This document shows positions 18,095 through 33,200 of a DNA stretch of 42,535 nucleotides, piece after piece. Source of the stretch: Bacteroidales bacterium UBA4345 (lineage in GTDB: Bacteria; Bacteroidota; Bacteroidia; Bacteroidales; Paludibacteraceae); contig DGTD01000005.1 in assembly GCA_002396385.1 (NCBI GenBank), positions 1 to 42,535 on the forward strand, in the 5' to 3' direction. Within the stretch, counting starts at the first letter, position 1. Every line of letters begins with the position of its first letter. The notes beneath the pieces were generated by a model that was not told the DNA's origin, ran no database searches, and saw only the letters and a list, made by a program, of their open reading frames with translations. A program made the translations under genes and the position numbers.

Positions 18095-18129
18095 CAAATT
18101 TAATTAAATTTCATTATAATGTACACAAA
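18095..18129 (-). promoter_or_regulatory. Candidate promoter of the 3659-aa giant gene
   Basis: The minus-strand -7 box TAAATTTG (18095-18102) matches TAnnTTTG. TTTG (18126-18129) lies 23 bp upstream. The leader would be about 115 nt. The spacing is longer than ideal. Confidence 0.4.
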
Positions 18130-18163
18130 TCGAGAAAACAAATTGAAATTGTTGATAATTAAT

Positions 18164-18202
18164 AAAAAGAAGAAGCAATTCTCCCAGAAGAAGAATTGCT
18201 TC
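18164..18202 (-). terminator. Intrinsic terminator of the 5261-aa giant gene
   Basis: GAAGCAATTCT (18172-18182) pairs perfectly with AGAATTGCTTC (18192-18202) with a 9-nt loop. On the minus strand it is followed by TTCTTTTT. It lies about 40 bp beyond the TAA at 18242. Confidence 0.8.
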
Positions 18203-18241
18203 CTTTAAATCAAAAAGTAGTTTTATTTCGGTGACTTTTGT

Positions 18242-21200
18242 TTACTCAATCTTAACGACTTCTATAGAACCCTTATAGTTAGTTCCATTCTTCATATCGC
18301 AACTGTAATAGTAGACACCAGGATCAGCCAAAACACCTCGATAAGTACCATCCCATCCATCGTTACCCTCATGAATCATCTGTCCATAGCGGTTAAAGAT
18401 GATGACATGGTGTCCGCGCATAAAGTCGTCGTTCATACCATCTTTCGTGTAAGGGGTTATAGCGGTTGGGATTTCGTTGAGCACATCAACATTCACCAAA
18501 TTAGACGTTACCGCTGGACATACACCATTGCTTACCACAGCATAGTAAAGCGAAGTGTCGGAAGGAGCCACCTTATAGCGGTAAGTCAGATAACCACGTT
18601 TGGCCAAATAAACAGAATCGGCAATAGTTGTATCGCGCGAATTCCAGAGTTCATTGAAGAGATCAACATCGTTGTCCTCGCCACTTCCACCAGCGACAAC
18701 CACCCCATTCTTATCGTATTCAGCACCTGTACGTGCATCGTATTCACCCTCGACACGTCTCCACGACAAGTAAGAAGGTTGATAAGGCAGGGTGAGAATC
18801 AATTCAGCTTCTTCTCCCTTCCAAACACGAGGTTTGGCCTGAGGCATAGTTGTAAGCATCACCTGAGTCGGATCGAAATGTGTATAAACATTGATATCGA
18901 CACTGTCGCGCAATACGAGACGATCTTGTCTGAAGAGTTTCATGTTCTCTTTAGAACCAGCGACAGCCAGACTGTCCTTATAGGTTTCAAGGTCACCACT
19001 GCAAGACGTGTAAAGTGAGTTGAAGGTAGTGGTAGTACCACAATGGTTGGTTGCATAATACAGAGCAGTATGCTTAATACCATCTTCATACATTACAGGA
19101 TCTTGAGGGTGATAAACAGAATCGTTTATCAACCAGCCCTGATTAGTGATGGCCCCACCCATATCGTTTACACAAACAGGGAAATAGTTTCCGAACTCGC
19201 CCTTCAGTTCAAGAGAATCGAACTCGCAAATAGGCCATGAACCGCTAGCCAACTGTAAACGTGGCCGTTCGTCAACCTTTACGTAAACCGAAGCCGTATC
19301 GCTACAACCAGAAACGGTATCCATTGCCACGAAGTAGTAGACATCGGACTGGTGCTGACGGAGCAACATAAGGTACTTCGCATAAGCAGCATCGGCAGCA
19401 GCCTTTTCTTCAGGAGAAGCTTTCAAAGAAGCATTAACCGCTTCGAAACGAGAAGCATAGGTTTCCGGATTATTACTATAAATCAGATGCTCCTCATCGA
19501 AAGTGTTACGGTAGTAATCCCAGAACAAGGTAGTAGGAACAGGTTCCCACTTGCCCAAGTCAATTACCCAAGTAAAGCCATATGCGCTACGTATTCTAGT
19601 ATGCGTCAAATCGTTGGTACTTGCACGAACAGAATCAAGTGTTTCATCACCACCACAGACAACAGGGTCTTTGGCTGTAGTTATAGAAACAATTTCCTTA
19701 CGGTCTTGAACCTCAACAACCTTATCAAGATCGGACTTGTTGCCACAAACATCACTAATAGACAATGTAACAACGGTCGTCTGTGTAATTTCAGTACCAG
19801 CCGCAGGAGTCTGGGTGTAAGTCAGATATTCATTCGAACCACAATTCTGAGTAACCGAATCAGCAGGAATGAACTGAGTCAGATCAGGAATACCGAATTT
19901 ACATTTCTTCAAGTAAATAGGGTGAGCAGGATCTCCCCAATCTTCCGGCAAGTTGATTCTTGGAGCCACGGTATCGAGAACGTGTACGATATAGTGTACC
20001 GAATCGGCCACATTGCCACAACGGTCTGTAGCAACCCATGTGTAAATGACATCGTAATTATAATAGTCACATTTAGATGGGTCGTCACCCTGAGTTGAGC
20101 GTGTAAACATCTCTAACTTAGGTTCAGGATCGCAGTTGTCGACAGCGGTTACAACAGGATAATCGATATCAAGTTGGTCGCAAGTCGTCTTCTTAGAATC
20201 GCCCTTAGCAGGTATACCCACGTAAGTAGGAGCTACAGAATCCTTGAGATAGAAGTGCTGTGGAGTCTCACAATGAACATCGACCTCGGTAATTGAAGTC
20301 ATATAGTAGTTACGTGTAACAACGGCATTGCAATTGTCACCCTCAACCACATCTTCATGACGGAAAGTCAACAATTTCGCCTTGCTCTCAGGTTCGATTG
20401 AACCACCAGCAGCCACAAAGTCCTTATACGAAGTAATAGCCGGAGTTGTATCGGAGATACAAGCGATATGGTTCTCGAGCGTAGGACAAATGAGTTTTGG
20501 CGGAATCATATCAACAACCTTTATTACCTGCGAGCATATAGTATCGTTACCATAAGTATCGTAGAAACGGAAGGTAATCGTAGTATTACCGAACACATAA
20601 TCATCTTCCAGTGCCTTGTTATCGTCACGGGTTACCTCAGTGAAGACATCGGTACACAAATCGGTCACTTCAGGGATGAAGAAGCCTCTATCCTTCACCT
20701 GATCGAACGTTACCGAATTACCAGAAGTAGTCAACTCGACATAAATGGTATCGGCCAAAGTCGAACAGTCGAACGAAGGAGCAATAGTGTCTCTCACCTC
20801 AATACGCTGGTTACAGTAAACCGGTATATTGTTGCTAGGGAACCAAAGTTTCCATACAATGGTGTCAACCCCGACAGTATAAGGAGCTAAGACATCCAAG
20901 CCGCTTTTACGAGAAGTGTCGATAAGCATATCTTCGCCCGTACAAGGATGAGCAGGCAACGGATCAATATTTACAGGAATCCTCGAGAAATCAAGATCAC
21001 AATTATTCTCATCGAGAGCTATATTCAACGCAGGGAATGCGGTAGGACAATCAACAGGCGGAGTATTGACGTCAACAACAGTCACAGTCTGTTCACAGAC
21101 AGAAACCGGATTAACCAAAGTATTAGTCGTGTCGGTGAACGTCCAGGTAATCGTAGTAACACCAATCTCATAAGGAGCATCCATAGCTTTGTTATCGCTG

Positions 21201-24200
21201 CGAGAAGGCACTCCATCAATCTGGATGTTGGTGTTACAAGGATTAAACGCTGCATGTTTTGTCAAATCTTTGTCAACAACATCAGAAGGTACAGAGCAAT
21301 TGCCATCACCGGCCTCATAACTCAAAGCAGGATAATTCTCCTGACCGCATTTAGCATCTATCAACCTCGTTGTCTTCACCTCTACAATCTGTTCACAAGA
21401 CTTGCTGGTCTTGCTGTCAGGACTGGAGAATGTCCATGTGATAACGGTTTGGCCAAGCGGATAAGATCCGTAAAGCTCTTTACCATCGGCACGAACACCA
21501 ACACCTTCAACCTCCTTACCCGTACAGCTATCGGTAGCCACTGGCGTAGGTATCTGCTGTTCATCCAAGTCAAGCGAACATTCGTCGCTCTCAAATTCCA
21601 GCATAGACAGAGAAGAACAATTAAAGACAGGAGCGGCAGTACCGATAACACGGACAGGCTGTTCGCAAATCTTGTCCTTCGTAGAAAGGCCAGGAGCAGA
21701 GAACGTCCATACCACTACTATAGAATCGCCCACTTTAAGGGTTTCTGGGAGTGCACCACCATCGGCCAACGTAGGAACACCAACAATAGCAGAATCGGTA
21801 CATGCCTCATTAGCGACAGGATATGGTTCAACAATAATATCGGCCACATTCAACTCACATTCACCATCAGGAGCCTCAGCCAATATAGGTTCAAGAGTTG
21901 AGCAATCGAACTTAGGTGCGACACTGTCCATAATATGGATAGGCTGTGCACAGACGGTTGAGAAGCGAGGATAAGACCACCACAAGGTATCGTAACCCAC
22001 TCCGAACTCAGCAACCTCAGCCACATCAGATGAGCTCCACCCAGGTTGTGAGAAACGTGTAATTATAGGCAACACATATTCAGGGTCAGCATCGGCTGCA
22101 CCATTCGGACAACGGTCGATGATAGTAGGCGCCTTGATTCCCAATTCGGCAGCATCGATTGTACAGTTACCCTCAGCCAAAATTTTCTCAATAGCAGGGA
22201 AGCTGTCACACTTGACTGGTTCCACTTCGACCGAACCGACACGAACGATCTGGTGGCAAGTGTCGGACTGGATAACCAAATTATCGGTAACATCGTTGAA
22301 CGTCCATACAATAATCGTCTTACCAATCTTATAAGGAGCAGTCAGTTCCTCTCCATCGAAACGAGTAGGCACGCCCCAAATAGTATCGCGGGTACAAGGG
22401 CTGATAGCAAATGCTGGTTCAAGCTTGACTTCGTCAGCCGGAACAGTACAAGCGTCTTCCGGAGCAGGAACCTCGACAACCGGCATATAGGCAGTGTCGC
22501 AAGGTTTCTCGATTTCCCTTGTAGTATAAATATGTACATTCTGTTCACAAACTTTCGAAGCCGTAGAATCGACATTCCAGAACGTCCAAGTCACAGTAGT
22601 TTGTCCCAACAGGAACGGAGCATTAAGTTCAGTCTCGTTATCGCTACGGACAAACGAGCCAGGAATAGAGTCGTTGAAACAAGGGTCGTAAGCCTTCACA
22701 ATCGGCAATTTCAACTCATGGTCAGGACCACAATCACTAATAGTATCCTTAACAGCCGGAGCAGCCTCCTCACAGTTAATAACAGGAGTTGCCTTACCCT
22801 TAATGATAACCAACTGGTCACATACCACACTATCGGCGAACCTCATTGTATCGGCAAAAGACCAAACCACGTGAATAGTGTCTCCTGCAGTCAACTGGGT
22901 TGGCAATGTATCGGCGTCAGCAAGTCTGTAGACGCCTGGAATTGGATTTTCAGCATCGCAAGGGTCAGTGGCAGTTGGATATGGAGAAAGCGCATTCAGC
23001 ACATCGGCCAGCGACTTTTTAATCACACACTGCTCTTCATCGGCAGTAAGTGTAATAGTTTCCAAAGTAGAACAGTCGAATACTGGAGTCGTATCACGCA
23101 AGATAACAGGCTGTGCACAAACTGTAGTCAGACCATTATGCGGATAAGTATACGTCCAGTATACAGTATCGTTACCAGCTACATATACATCATTGAAGTC
23201 CTTACCGCTGAAACGTGTAGGAACCGGAGTCATAACGAAACCACACTGTGTAACGTCAACCGCCTTCAAGCCAAGCGCATCGGCAGTTGTCTTGCAATTG
23301 GCAAGAATTTGGTTAACACCCTTATAGAGAGTTTCACAGTCGACATCAGGATTAACCGTATCCTTCACCTCAACATACTGCTTACAAGTAGCCACATTGT
23401 TGACAAGGGTCTCTGTAGTATCGGTGTAAGTCCAAGTAATGGTCGTCAGACCAATTGGCCAAGCCAAAGTGGTATCACGGTCAGGCACACCAGCAATGAG
23501 GACAGTGTCGATACATGGATTTTTACCCAAAGGAGGATTCAACGTAATGGTATCGGCAGGCACCTCACAAGCGTGAGCCGGCGCAATGACAGATATAACA
23601 TTATCGGCCGAATCTGGGCAGACCAGATCAATGCCCTTGGTCGTCTTTATATCAATAGGCTGTTTACACCATACGGTGAAAATACCCAGATGACCAGGAT
23701 TGAAATCGTACTTCCAAATAACGGTATCGCGACCTGTCTTAATAGCAGGAAGGTCAGCCGGATCGTGAACAATACCATCAGGGTTCGAAGAGAGCCAGAT
23801 TTCAGGGATTACCTTCTCGCCCGGATCGCCACAAAGCTGGTCGGCAATAACACCCGTATTCTTCAAATCGACTTTGGCAGCAGGAAACTCACAGAGGTCC
23901 TGAAGCGTAGTGTCAATCTTGTCGTTCACACAAGGTACTGGAGGTACATTATCGTTACCGACTCTGATAGAATCGATACAGGTATCGATAGGGGCAACCA
24001 ATGTGTTGGTCTTGTCCGTAAATACCCATGTCACGTAATGCAAGCCGGCAGGCAGCTGGATGTCGAGGGAAGCGAGAGGAGTAGACGCTCCGTTAAGATA
24101 CGGAACACCGTTGAATTCCTTATCCTCATCAGCAACAGCATCCGGACAAGGATGTTTAGCCGTACGCTGGTCAAGATGAACATTTTTTAAGCATTCGTCC

Positions 24201-27200
24201 TTGTCCAAAGAGTAAACCGCAGTTGTGTCGGCACAATTGGTAATGAGACGCTGCTCTGTCACTATATTAACCTGCTGGTTACAAGTAGCGACAGCTGCGC
24301 CCGTAAAGTCGGTGAAACTCCAAGTAATGGTAGTATATCCAAGCGGATAAAGTTCATCGAAGCCCTTACCATCGCTACGGGCAGGAACACCATTGACAAG
24401 CTTCATACCATCAGGCGCGCAGTTGTCAATCGCGACAGGTATGTTGATTGAAACTTGTTGCTCAGAAATGTCGCAAGTAGAGATTGTATCGCGAATCACA
24501 ACACTTTCTATAGTGTCGCAATCGATTTCAGGTTTAACACTACCCTTCACGAATACCAGTTGGTCGCAAGAGTCGGTATTCAGTATGTTGGTATCTTCAA
24601 AGTACCAACGGATAACCGATTTGCCAGTAGGGAATGGCTCGTCCATCGTCAAACCATTCGGCAGATTCGTCAACGTATCGATACGGACAGGACGGCCGGT
24701 AATGGTACCACAATTATCCTCTACAGTCGGATAAGTGATATTGGCATTAGCCGCCAAAATAAAGCACTTATCGGCATCGGCTGTAAATTCAAGGTCAGGA
24801 GTCAACACATCGCAATCGATAACCGGCTTTTGGTTGTCAACCGCCTTGATCTTTTGGTCGCAATAGGCCGAAATACCCATTTGTGAAGTATAAGTCCAAC
24901 GGATATAGAGGCTGTCGCCAGAGGTCAGGGTCGCTGGTATTGGGTCGGCCGATACAGAGAACTCGTCTCCACTCTTTGCGAGCAACGAAGGCACACCAAT
25001 TATAGGTTCGCCCGTACAAACCTCCTTACCTTTATAAGTATTCAGCTCGGCAGGGACGATATTAACATCACACTCACCATCAGCAGGATTCAAGACAACA
25101 TCGAACACCTCTTTACAATCGTTCAAATAAGGAGGATTGATATCCTTCACAAACACTTTCTGTGAACAGCTGTCAGAATTGCCGTAATTATCGGTAAAGA
25201 TGAAATGAATTTCATAATAACCCGCCTTAAACGGCACATCATCGTTCCATTTGATGTCGGCACCGGCATTCAACTGGCGAGTTGGTATAGAATCGCCCTC
25301 ACGACCCAGATACCAACGGTTGGTAGTCATAACAGGATCCTCGTCCTGACACTGGTCAGTCGCAGTAGGAAGGGTTATATTATCGATCACCTTTTCAGCA
25401 GGGACCTGACATTCGCCCAGTTCAGTCTCCACATTGATAGGAGTTGAAGTGTTCGAGCAGTCAACCACCGGTTTGGTAGTGTCGGCAACAGAGATTTCCT
25501 GTTTGCAGACAAACACGCTGCGCTCACCTTCAGGCAACAGCAAATTTACAGAGTCGGTATACACCCAAGTGATAACAGTCTTACCCACAGGATAAGGATC
25601 AGAAATCAACTTGCCGTCGTCGCGGGAACCAACAGGAATCACGTCTTCGGTATCGCACACATCCTTAAACTTGTATGCCTCAGGAGAAATAGCCGGAATT
25701 TCAGCCTCACAAGTGTTCACCTTCGCTTTTATATCAGTCAGGTCGGCAGGACAATCAGGCTTAGGGCTAACCGTATCGAGAACAGTTACATTCATCGAGC
25801 AGGTAGACGCATTGCCAGCCTTGTCTTTAACCGTCCAAGTAACAACAGTTACACCCGGTTGGTATGGAGCCAAACTGTCGACAAGCGCACCATTGAGTTC
25901 ACGTTTCAACCAGTAAGCGAACTCATCGGACGAAGAAGTACAGTTGTCAGTAACAGAAGGACGCTTCAAATTGATGTTGGCAGGCGAAGCGGCACATTCG
26001 TTTTGAACCCCATTGGCATCCTTGCCTAGGTAATAAGTGATGTCGTCCTCACAAGTAACCGAAGGCTTGGTGTTATCGGTAACGACAACCTGTTGTTGGC
26101 AAGTAGCGACAGAATTGGTCAAAGTTCCCGTAATATCAACATACTTCCAAGTCACAGTAGTCGTACCCAAAGGAAAGGCCTTTTTAAAATTATTGTCGGC
26201 AATCTTTTCCTCTCCAATATAAGCCTGAGGCGCAATAGAAACACCATCATCGCAAGGATTGGTAGCATCAGGAGCATTGAAGGTCACCTCATCGGCAGGT
26301 ACCTCACAATTTTCATTCGCATCTTTATTGATATTGTTGAAGGCAGCGGCATCGCAATCAATAACTATTTCTTTGGTAGTATAAATCTCAACCGGTTGGT
26401 GACAATATGCTTTCAACTCGTTAGCCATGCCACTCGGATGGAAAATATATTCCCATGTAACCTCATATTTACCAGGTTTGAACTTACCCAGTTTGGCAGG
26501 ATCATCGACAGGAGTTGAGCTGACACCGTTCGAATCGGTCACCCAGATAGACGGAGTGACGTATTCACCGTCGACACAAATCTGTTCGGCCTTAACCCCC
26601 TCGTTCTTAAAGTCGAGTTCTGACGCATCGACCACACACGCATCGATGGTTTTCTCCACTTTCACGCCATCTTTACAAGGTAAAGAAGCCGCGTTGTCAT
26701 CTTCAACTATAATTGTTTCGACACACTGGTCCTCGTAGGTTTCAAGCGTATTCGACTTGCTCTTGAATTTCCAAATCACCTCCCAAGGGCCAGCAGGGAA
26801 TTTCTGTTCGTTATAGGCAGAAGCTTCAACTTTGCTTCCGAAAACATAAGCCTCACCGGCAATAATCTCGTCAGGGTTACAAGGATTTTTCGCATAACGC
26901 TGGGTCAACGGGTAACCCACCATACAGTTACCATCGGTCAACTTCAACGGAGCAGCCGGGCTTTCACAATCAGTAATCAACTTTTTAGTAGTAACCACAT
27001 GCACAATCTGGTTGCAAGTAACCGACCGGGTCTTGTCGTGGTTTTCAAACGTCCAAACTATAATATGGTCGCCCAAATTCATAGGCTTGTCGAGGTCAAC
27101 ATTCGGCACACCGTTAACCTTTCCGTAACAAGGGTCGTTAGCCTGAGGAATCTCGATAGAAGAGATGTCAACAGGTCCACAATCGTCAGTCTTGAAAGTA

Positions 27201-30200
27201 ACAGCAGGCGCATCGTCGTTACAACTGATTTCAGGCAGAACGTTACCAAGCACTTTAACGGTTGTCTTACAAGCCTCAGGACGCACGTTCACGCCATCGC
27301 TCAATTGCCAATAGATAGTATGGCTGCCAACTTCCAAAGGTATAGACAAATTGCCAGAGGCAGCCTTGTATTCGGTTGCAGCATCGACCTTGTAAGAATA
27401 AGTCACCGTATTGCCGCAATTGTCTTTCGCTTTAATGTCGTCTAACTTAACGACCACATTGGTATTGCAGGCGTCATCGTCCGACAAGACGTCATCCATT
27501 TTCTTATCGGAACACGTAGGAGCCGTCTTGTCGACCACGGTAACAGTAGTCTTACAAGCCTCGGCCTTGGTAACGTTACCATCGCTCAATTCCCAATAGA
27601 TAGTATGTTCGCCCGCCGCCAACGACAAGACAGTTTCAGCAGAAATACTCTTGTAGTCACCGTCATCCACCTTGTAACGGTAGGTGATGTCATCAGGCGA
27701 GCAATTGTCGGTGGCATTCTTAGCCAGCGGCAGTGACACCTTCACTAGACAGTCGGTATTGTTGTCAGCAGACTCGACAGTAGGCAAAACCTCGTCCTCG
27801 CAGGTAGCATAAGTCGCATCTTGGACATAAATAGTCGTTTGACATGCATTTGACTTGATGTTGCCCGTCTCGTCGGTCAACTGCCATCTGATGGTGTGTG
27901 TGCCCACACCCAAATCTTTAAATGTGCTGTCTTTGGTAATCAGCGTGTAGCCAACTTGTTGGTCAAGTTTATACTCATACTTGATATCACCACCGCAATT
28001 GTCCTTGGCGCCAATGGCATTCAATTCAACCAGAACATCGGTTGAGCATTTGTCCGACACAGCAGGAGTGCTTACAGTCAAAGTGTTAGCCCTACAAGTA
28101 GGTTCGCTGTTGTCGACCGCAGAAATCACTTGCGGACAAACAGTTTCAGCACCAGTAGCAGAAGTGAACACCCAATGAATGGTAGCAGACTCGCCCGACC
28201 GGATGGTGGTAGAAATAAAGGTAGCAGACTGGCGCGCTCCATTTTCATAAAGATAAGGGAACGCCTTAATTTCTGCCCTATCGTCACAATACTCGTAAGC
28301 AACCGTATTGGTTTCACCCAAATCGGCCTTCGTTACAGTAACCTCACAATTATCGTCAGTAACAAATTCCTTCGTTTCATCGGTTAAGAAATCGGAACAG
28401 GTAACCACAGGAGAGTTGATATCCTTGATATAGATTTCAACATCACAAGGTTCCGACACATTCCCTTCCAAATCGGTAAAGGTGAAGCGGATGGTGTAGT
28501 AACCAGGCTGGTAGGTAACAGAACCATCGTTCCAAGCAACCGCATTGCCTTTGTTATCCTTAACCAAAGTAGGAGTCTGTTGACCGTCCTTACCCTTATA
28601 ATAACGTACACCCGTCATAACAGGATCCTCATCCTGACACTCGTCGTAAGCGGTAGGAAGCGAAATTTTCTTGGCAACATCGGCAACCGTCACCGCACAC
28701 AAACCAGCTGGCACCGTAATTTCCTTCGGTTTAGAGCTAGAAGGACAAGTCACAACCGGAGGTGTCACATCGTGTACATTGACATTCTGGTAACAGTATT
28801 TCTTGTTACCAGACCTATCGGTATAGAGCCAGGTGATAGTAGTAGTACCCACAGGGTAAATGGCAGAAAGCGGCTTGTTGTCGCTACGCTTAGAGAATGC
28901 AGGGTACAACGTGCCATCGCAAGGGTCGTCAATCGGATAATCGTTCGCACTGATCGACACCGAAACACTACACTCACCAACAGGAGCGTCGACATTCAAG
29001 TCAGGCGGACAGTTTCCCTTCGGAATAGCGGTATCTTTCACAACCACCAACTGTTCACAATAACTAGCATTGCCAGACAAATCGGTAACCGTCCAGGTTA
29101 CGGTATTCGAACCAATTATATAATTATCGGGCGCATCGTTTGTGAACACCAATTGGTCGTAATCGGTACAGTTGTCATAAGCGTCAGGTTTAATAAGATT
29201 CACATCATTTTTAGGCACCACACACGCATCGGAAGCCAAAGTCACATTAATCGGGTTGAGTTCCAATTCAGAACAGTCAAGAATAGGCCCCGTATGGTCT
29301 TCCACAATAATCTTTTGAGGACAAGAGACACTGTTACCTGCAGCATCGGTAAACGTCCAAGTAATAATGGTAGTACCTTTATAGTAACCCGAGAACACAG
29401 ACAGTGAAGGGTTGTCGGAGCGGACACCCACACCTTCAATCATACCCGTAGGGGTTACAATAGGAGAGCATTTGTCGTTAAAAATAACAGGTATTTTCAA
29501 ACCCTTTCTAACCACTTCGGCAACCGGAGTATGACACTCCATGTCTTCCGGATCGGCATCCACATTAATATCTTTGAATTGAGGGTCGTTGTTACAGTCA
29601 ATCTCCGGACCGGCATTGTCGGCAACAACAATAGTGCTGGTACAAGTATTCTTGTTACCGGCGGCATCGGCAACCGTCCATACAATGATAGTAGTACCCA
29701 TTTTGTATGGGTCGTCGAAGTTTTCAGTAGAAGCCGTAGGCGTAGCCGAAAGACTTCTGCCCGTCTCCCAATACCTGCGGTTGAAAGTCAGGTCAAACTC
29801 AGCTGCCCCCTTGGTACAGTTATCAGTCACCTGCAACTCTTCCACCGAAGGTTTGCCCAAAGTAGCTTCATGCTGACAGTTTTCGTCGGCATCAAAGGAA
29901 TAGTTACCACCCCACTTACCGCAAACCACACTTGGCGGAGTCTGGTCTTCTACCTTAATGATAACCGAACATGATTTCTCTTCACCCTGTCCGTTTTCGT
30001 AATAGAACACCAGTTTGTGAGTTCCCTTATCGAAAGTCATGAAACCACCATCGAACTGCTCTTTGATACCTGTTCTCAACTGTATCTTCTGCCATATCTG
30101 TATAGCATCAGGACGTGGAACCTCGGCATCAGATCCTGCACATGCCTTTCTGAGAAACTGAAATGATTGCTGACTGTTACTGTAATACATATGTTGTACT

Positions 30201-33200
30201 ACCTTTAAAACAGCCTCAGACAAGGTATTACCGTCAGAGTTGGAAAAGATTGAAGTTTGTGAAGAAGTAGTAGGATTTCCATCTTCATCCACATTGGTGA
30301 CCTTTTCTATCTTGAACGGATACACAAACACCTTTTTTGTCGCTAATTCCGGAGCCATAGAGTCGGTAAGTTGTCGCAAATCCGCGTATTCATCCTCATC
30401 CGCTACAGGTACAACTTCGTAACACTTGTTATTAGGCCCCATAGAATCATCATGATCATACCTCTTACGTTTAACCTCACGGATATAAGTCACCTGTGCC
30501 GTTGGAACATCCTTAGGCTTCAAATCGTAAGTCGCCTTACAGTCTGCCCCCGCTTTCAAAACAATAGGTTCAGGGCAGTGGGCATAGAGTCCGCTATATA
30601 CAACAATACTTTGTTGGCAGACACTCACATTACCCGACCTATCGGTATAGGTGTACTTAATAATAGAGTTACCTTCCTTGAAAGGACGATTACGGAGTTG
30701 TTTTAAAATTTGTTCTTCCGTTCCGCTTATAACCTCTTCCTTGTTTTGGAACACAACGGAAACGACAGGGAACAACTCACCATCGCACGCATCAACAGCT
30801 TTTGGAATCACATCAAACAAATCGGACAACGTATACGTGTTGAAATCGTCCCAATACTTGCCGTTTTGTTCGTCGTAGTGTGCAGGTTTGTCGTTATAAT
30901 GAACAGTATCGTCTGGCAACTGGTACGACGCATAATCAAATGTGCGGTATTCTTTCGAGTTCGAGTTAAAAGGTACTACCGCATCTTTCACCAAACTACA
31001 GTTTGTTACAGGAGCGACAGAATCGACCACCGTGAACTGCGACTTACAAACGCCATAAACCTTCTTATCAACACCAGCCGATTCGCCTTGTTTATAATAA
31101 CGCCATTCAAATTCATAAGTGTTACCATACTCCTTGCCAGGCGAGAACAGGTTGTCGCCAGCATTGGCACTGGTAATTTCGGTCCAATCAGTCGTCCCCA
31201 TCAAGTGGTAGAACAAGCGGGCATTTTCGGTTGTGTATTCAAAATCACCATTCGGACATGGATCGATAGCTGTAGGTAACTCCTTAGCAGGCAGTTTGAG
31301 TTTCAGTTCCCCGTAAGAAAGTTCACAATGGTCGTTCACCGAGAAGTTTCCATAATCGTGGGAAGGACAAGTCACTTCCGGCTTTTTGTCGTTGATGACC
31401 GAGACATGCTGCAGACAGTATTTCGCATTACCCGCATTGTCGGAGAACTTCCAGAGAATATAGCTTATACCCGCATCAAAGTCCTTGTTCAAATCGATAT
31501 CGTGGTTAAACAAGTCAACCACCGATGCGACAGCCTCGGGTGCGGTAGCCGGATTAACCAACCGACCTATATAGGTTACCGTCACTTCATCCGTACCATT
31601 CAAATCAGGCAGATCAGGCACTTCCAACAGAGGCAATTCTGACGGAAAATAGCCTGGGACAGCAGTACACTTCAACTGATTCGACAAATGTACATCGTCG
31701 TAAGAGTTTATTTTGCTACAATCGACATTAGGAGGGGTCACATCACGGACAATCACCTTCTGGGAACAAGGGTCAGAAGTCCGACCACACCCGTCTGTAA
31801 CCTTATAAGTAAAGGTGATACCGTTGGAAGAAGTGGCATCGGCCGTAACCGGAATCGTCACCTTCAGATCGGCAGCGGTGTATTGGCTTCTCTTCTTCGA
31901 GAGGGTAGCAAAAACGAACGTATTCCCCAACACATCTTTACCCGATGCAGAAATAGTGATGACAGGGTCGGGATCGCAGGTAGCCAAAATGGCTAATTCA
32001 TCAAGAGGTAGCGTGATAGTTGAGTCTTTTTTGTTTGCAGGCAATTCAATATTATTATAGCCCTTCATGCTCCAGTGCTTGCCCAAAGGCGCACAATCGA
32101 TTCTCGGAGCCGAATTGTTTACCGGCACGTTCGAGACAGAAGCATCGCCGTAACAGGTAGGCATATCGGTCACCTTCACACGTACCGCGATAGAAAGTGC
32201 ATCGAGCGAACAAACGTTGTTCGGCAACTTTATACGGCCCTGGTTAGCAGCGCCAGCCTTTTCCGCGTTAGTAGTATATTCGTAGGTGTAAGTAGCCTTG
32301 TTTGGAGAAACTGTGAACAAGTTCTCGGTGAACGGACATATAGTAGAGCTCGCCAAATCGATTGTAGGTTTAGGCTTCTGGTAGACATTGATCGTCTTGA
32401 CGACAGGATTGCCGACCCTCAGGCCATCGAAAAACAGGGCGGTTTCGAGCTTGTAAGCCCCGTCTGGATAAGAAGCAGGAATGGTCAGAGAAACCTTACC
32501 AGAAGAAGGATGCAACAAATCGGCATTCTTAAGAATTGTAGCATCGTCTGTTTCATCATCTACATTCAGCGTAGCCAAAACAGCACCCGAAGGCGATTTC
32601 AGCATCCACTTGTATACCACCTTGTCACGGGTATCGTTAAGGATAGCCTCGTAAGTAGCCGAATTAGGAGCACAGATTTTATCATCACCCTTAATTTCAT
32701 GAGGAGCCTCAGGCGCACAATTCTTGACCGGAATAACAAATTCAACGATTACCTTTTCTTTACCATCATGGACACGATACCTTAAAGCTCCTACTTTAGC
32801 AGGTGTAATCGTAACCTTTTGCAAACCTTTGGTACCAGGGACTTCAGTCCAACTATTACCACCCGTATTAATTTGCCAAGTGTAATTCGCATCTTGTGGG
32901 AAACCAGCTGCATTGACAGTCTTCGACTGGCCTAAGCAGATAGATCCTAAGTCCATACAAACCGACTCCATTTCAGCAGAGATATAGTCGATGGCCAACT
33001 TGTAACAACGATCTAACTGTTGGAATAAAGGTTTAAACGAAAAGTTCAACAATCCATTTCTCTCTGGGAACGTGCCATAATAGTTTACTTCAACACGTAA
33101 CAACTTGCCAACGTACTGATTGCCTATCTTTAATCTAATTTGCCCGAAAGTATTAGTAATATTCAGAGAATCAACCTTGGTGTTATTCTGATTCTCATAG

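Noticed and set aside
22253..24190. A 645-codon open frame on the plus strand inside the 5261-aa gene
   Set aside because: It lies fully antisense to a coherent modular protein, has no recognisable domain, and its length follows from the codon usage of the sense repeats. Similar long antisense frames occur at 8144-9274 and 13643-14902.
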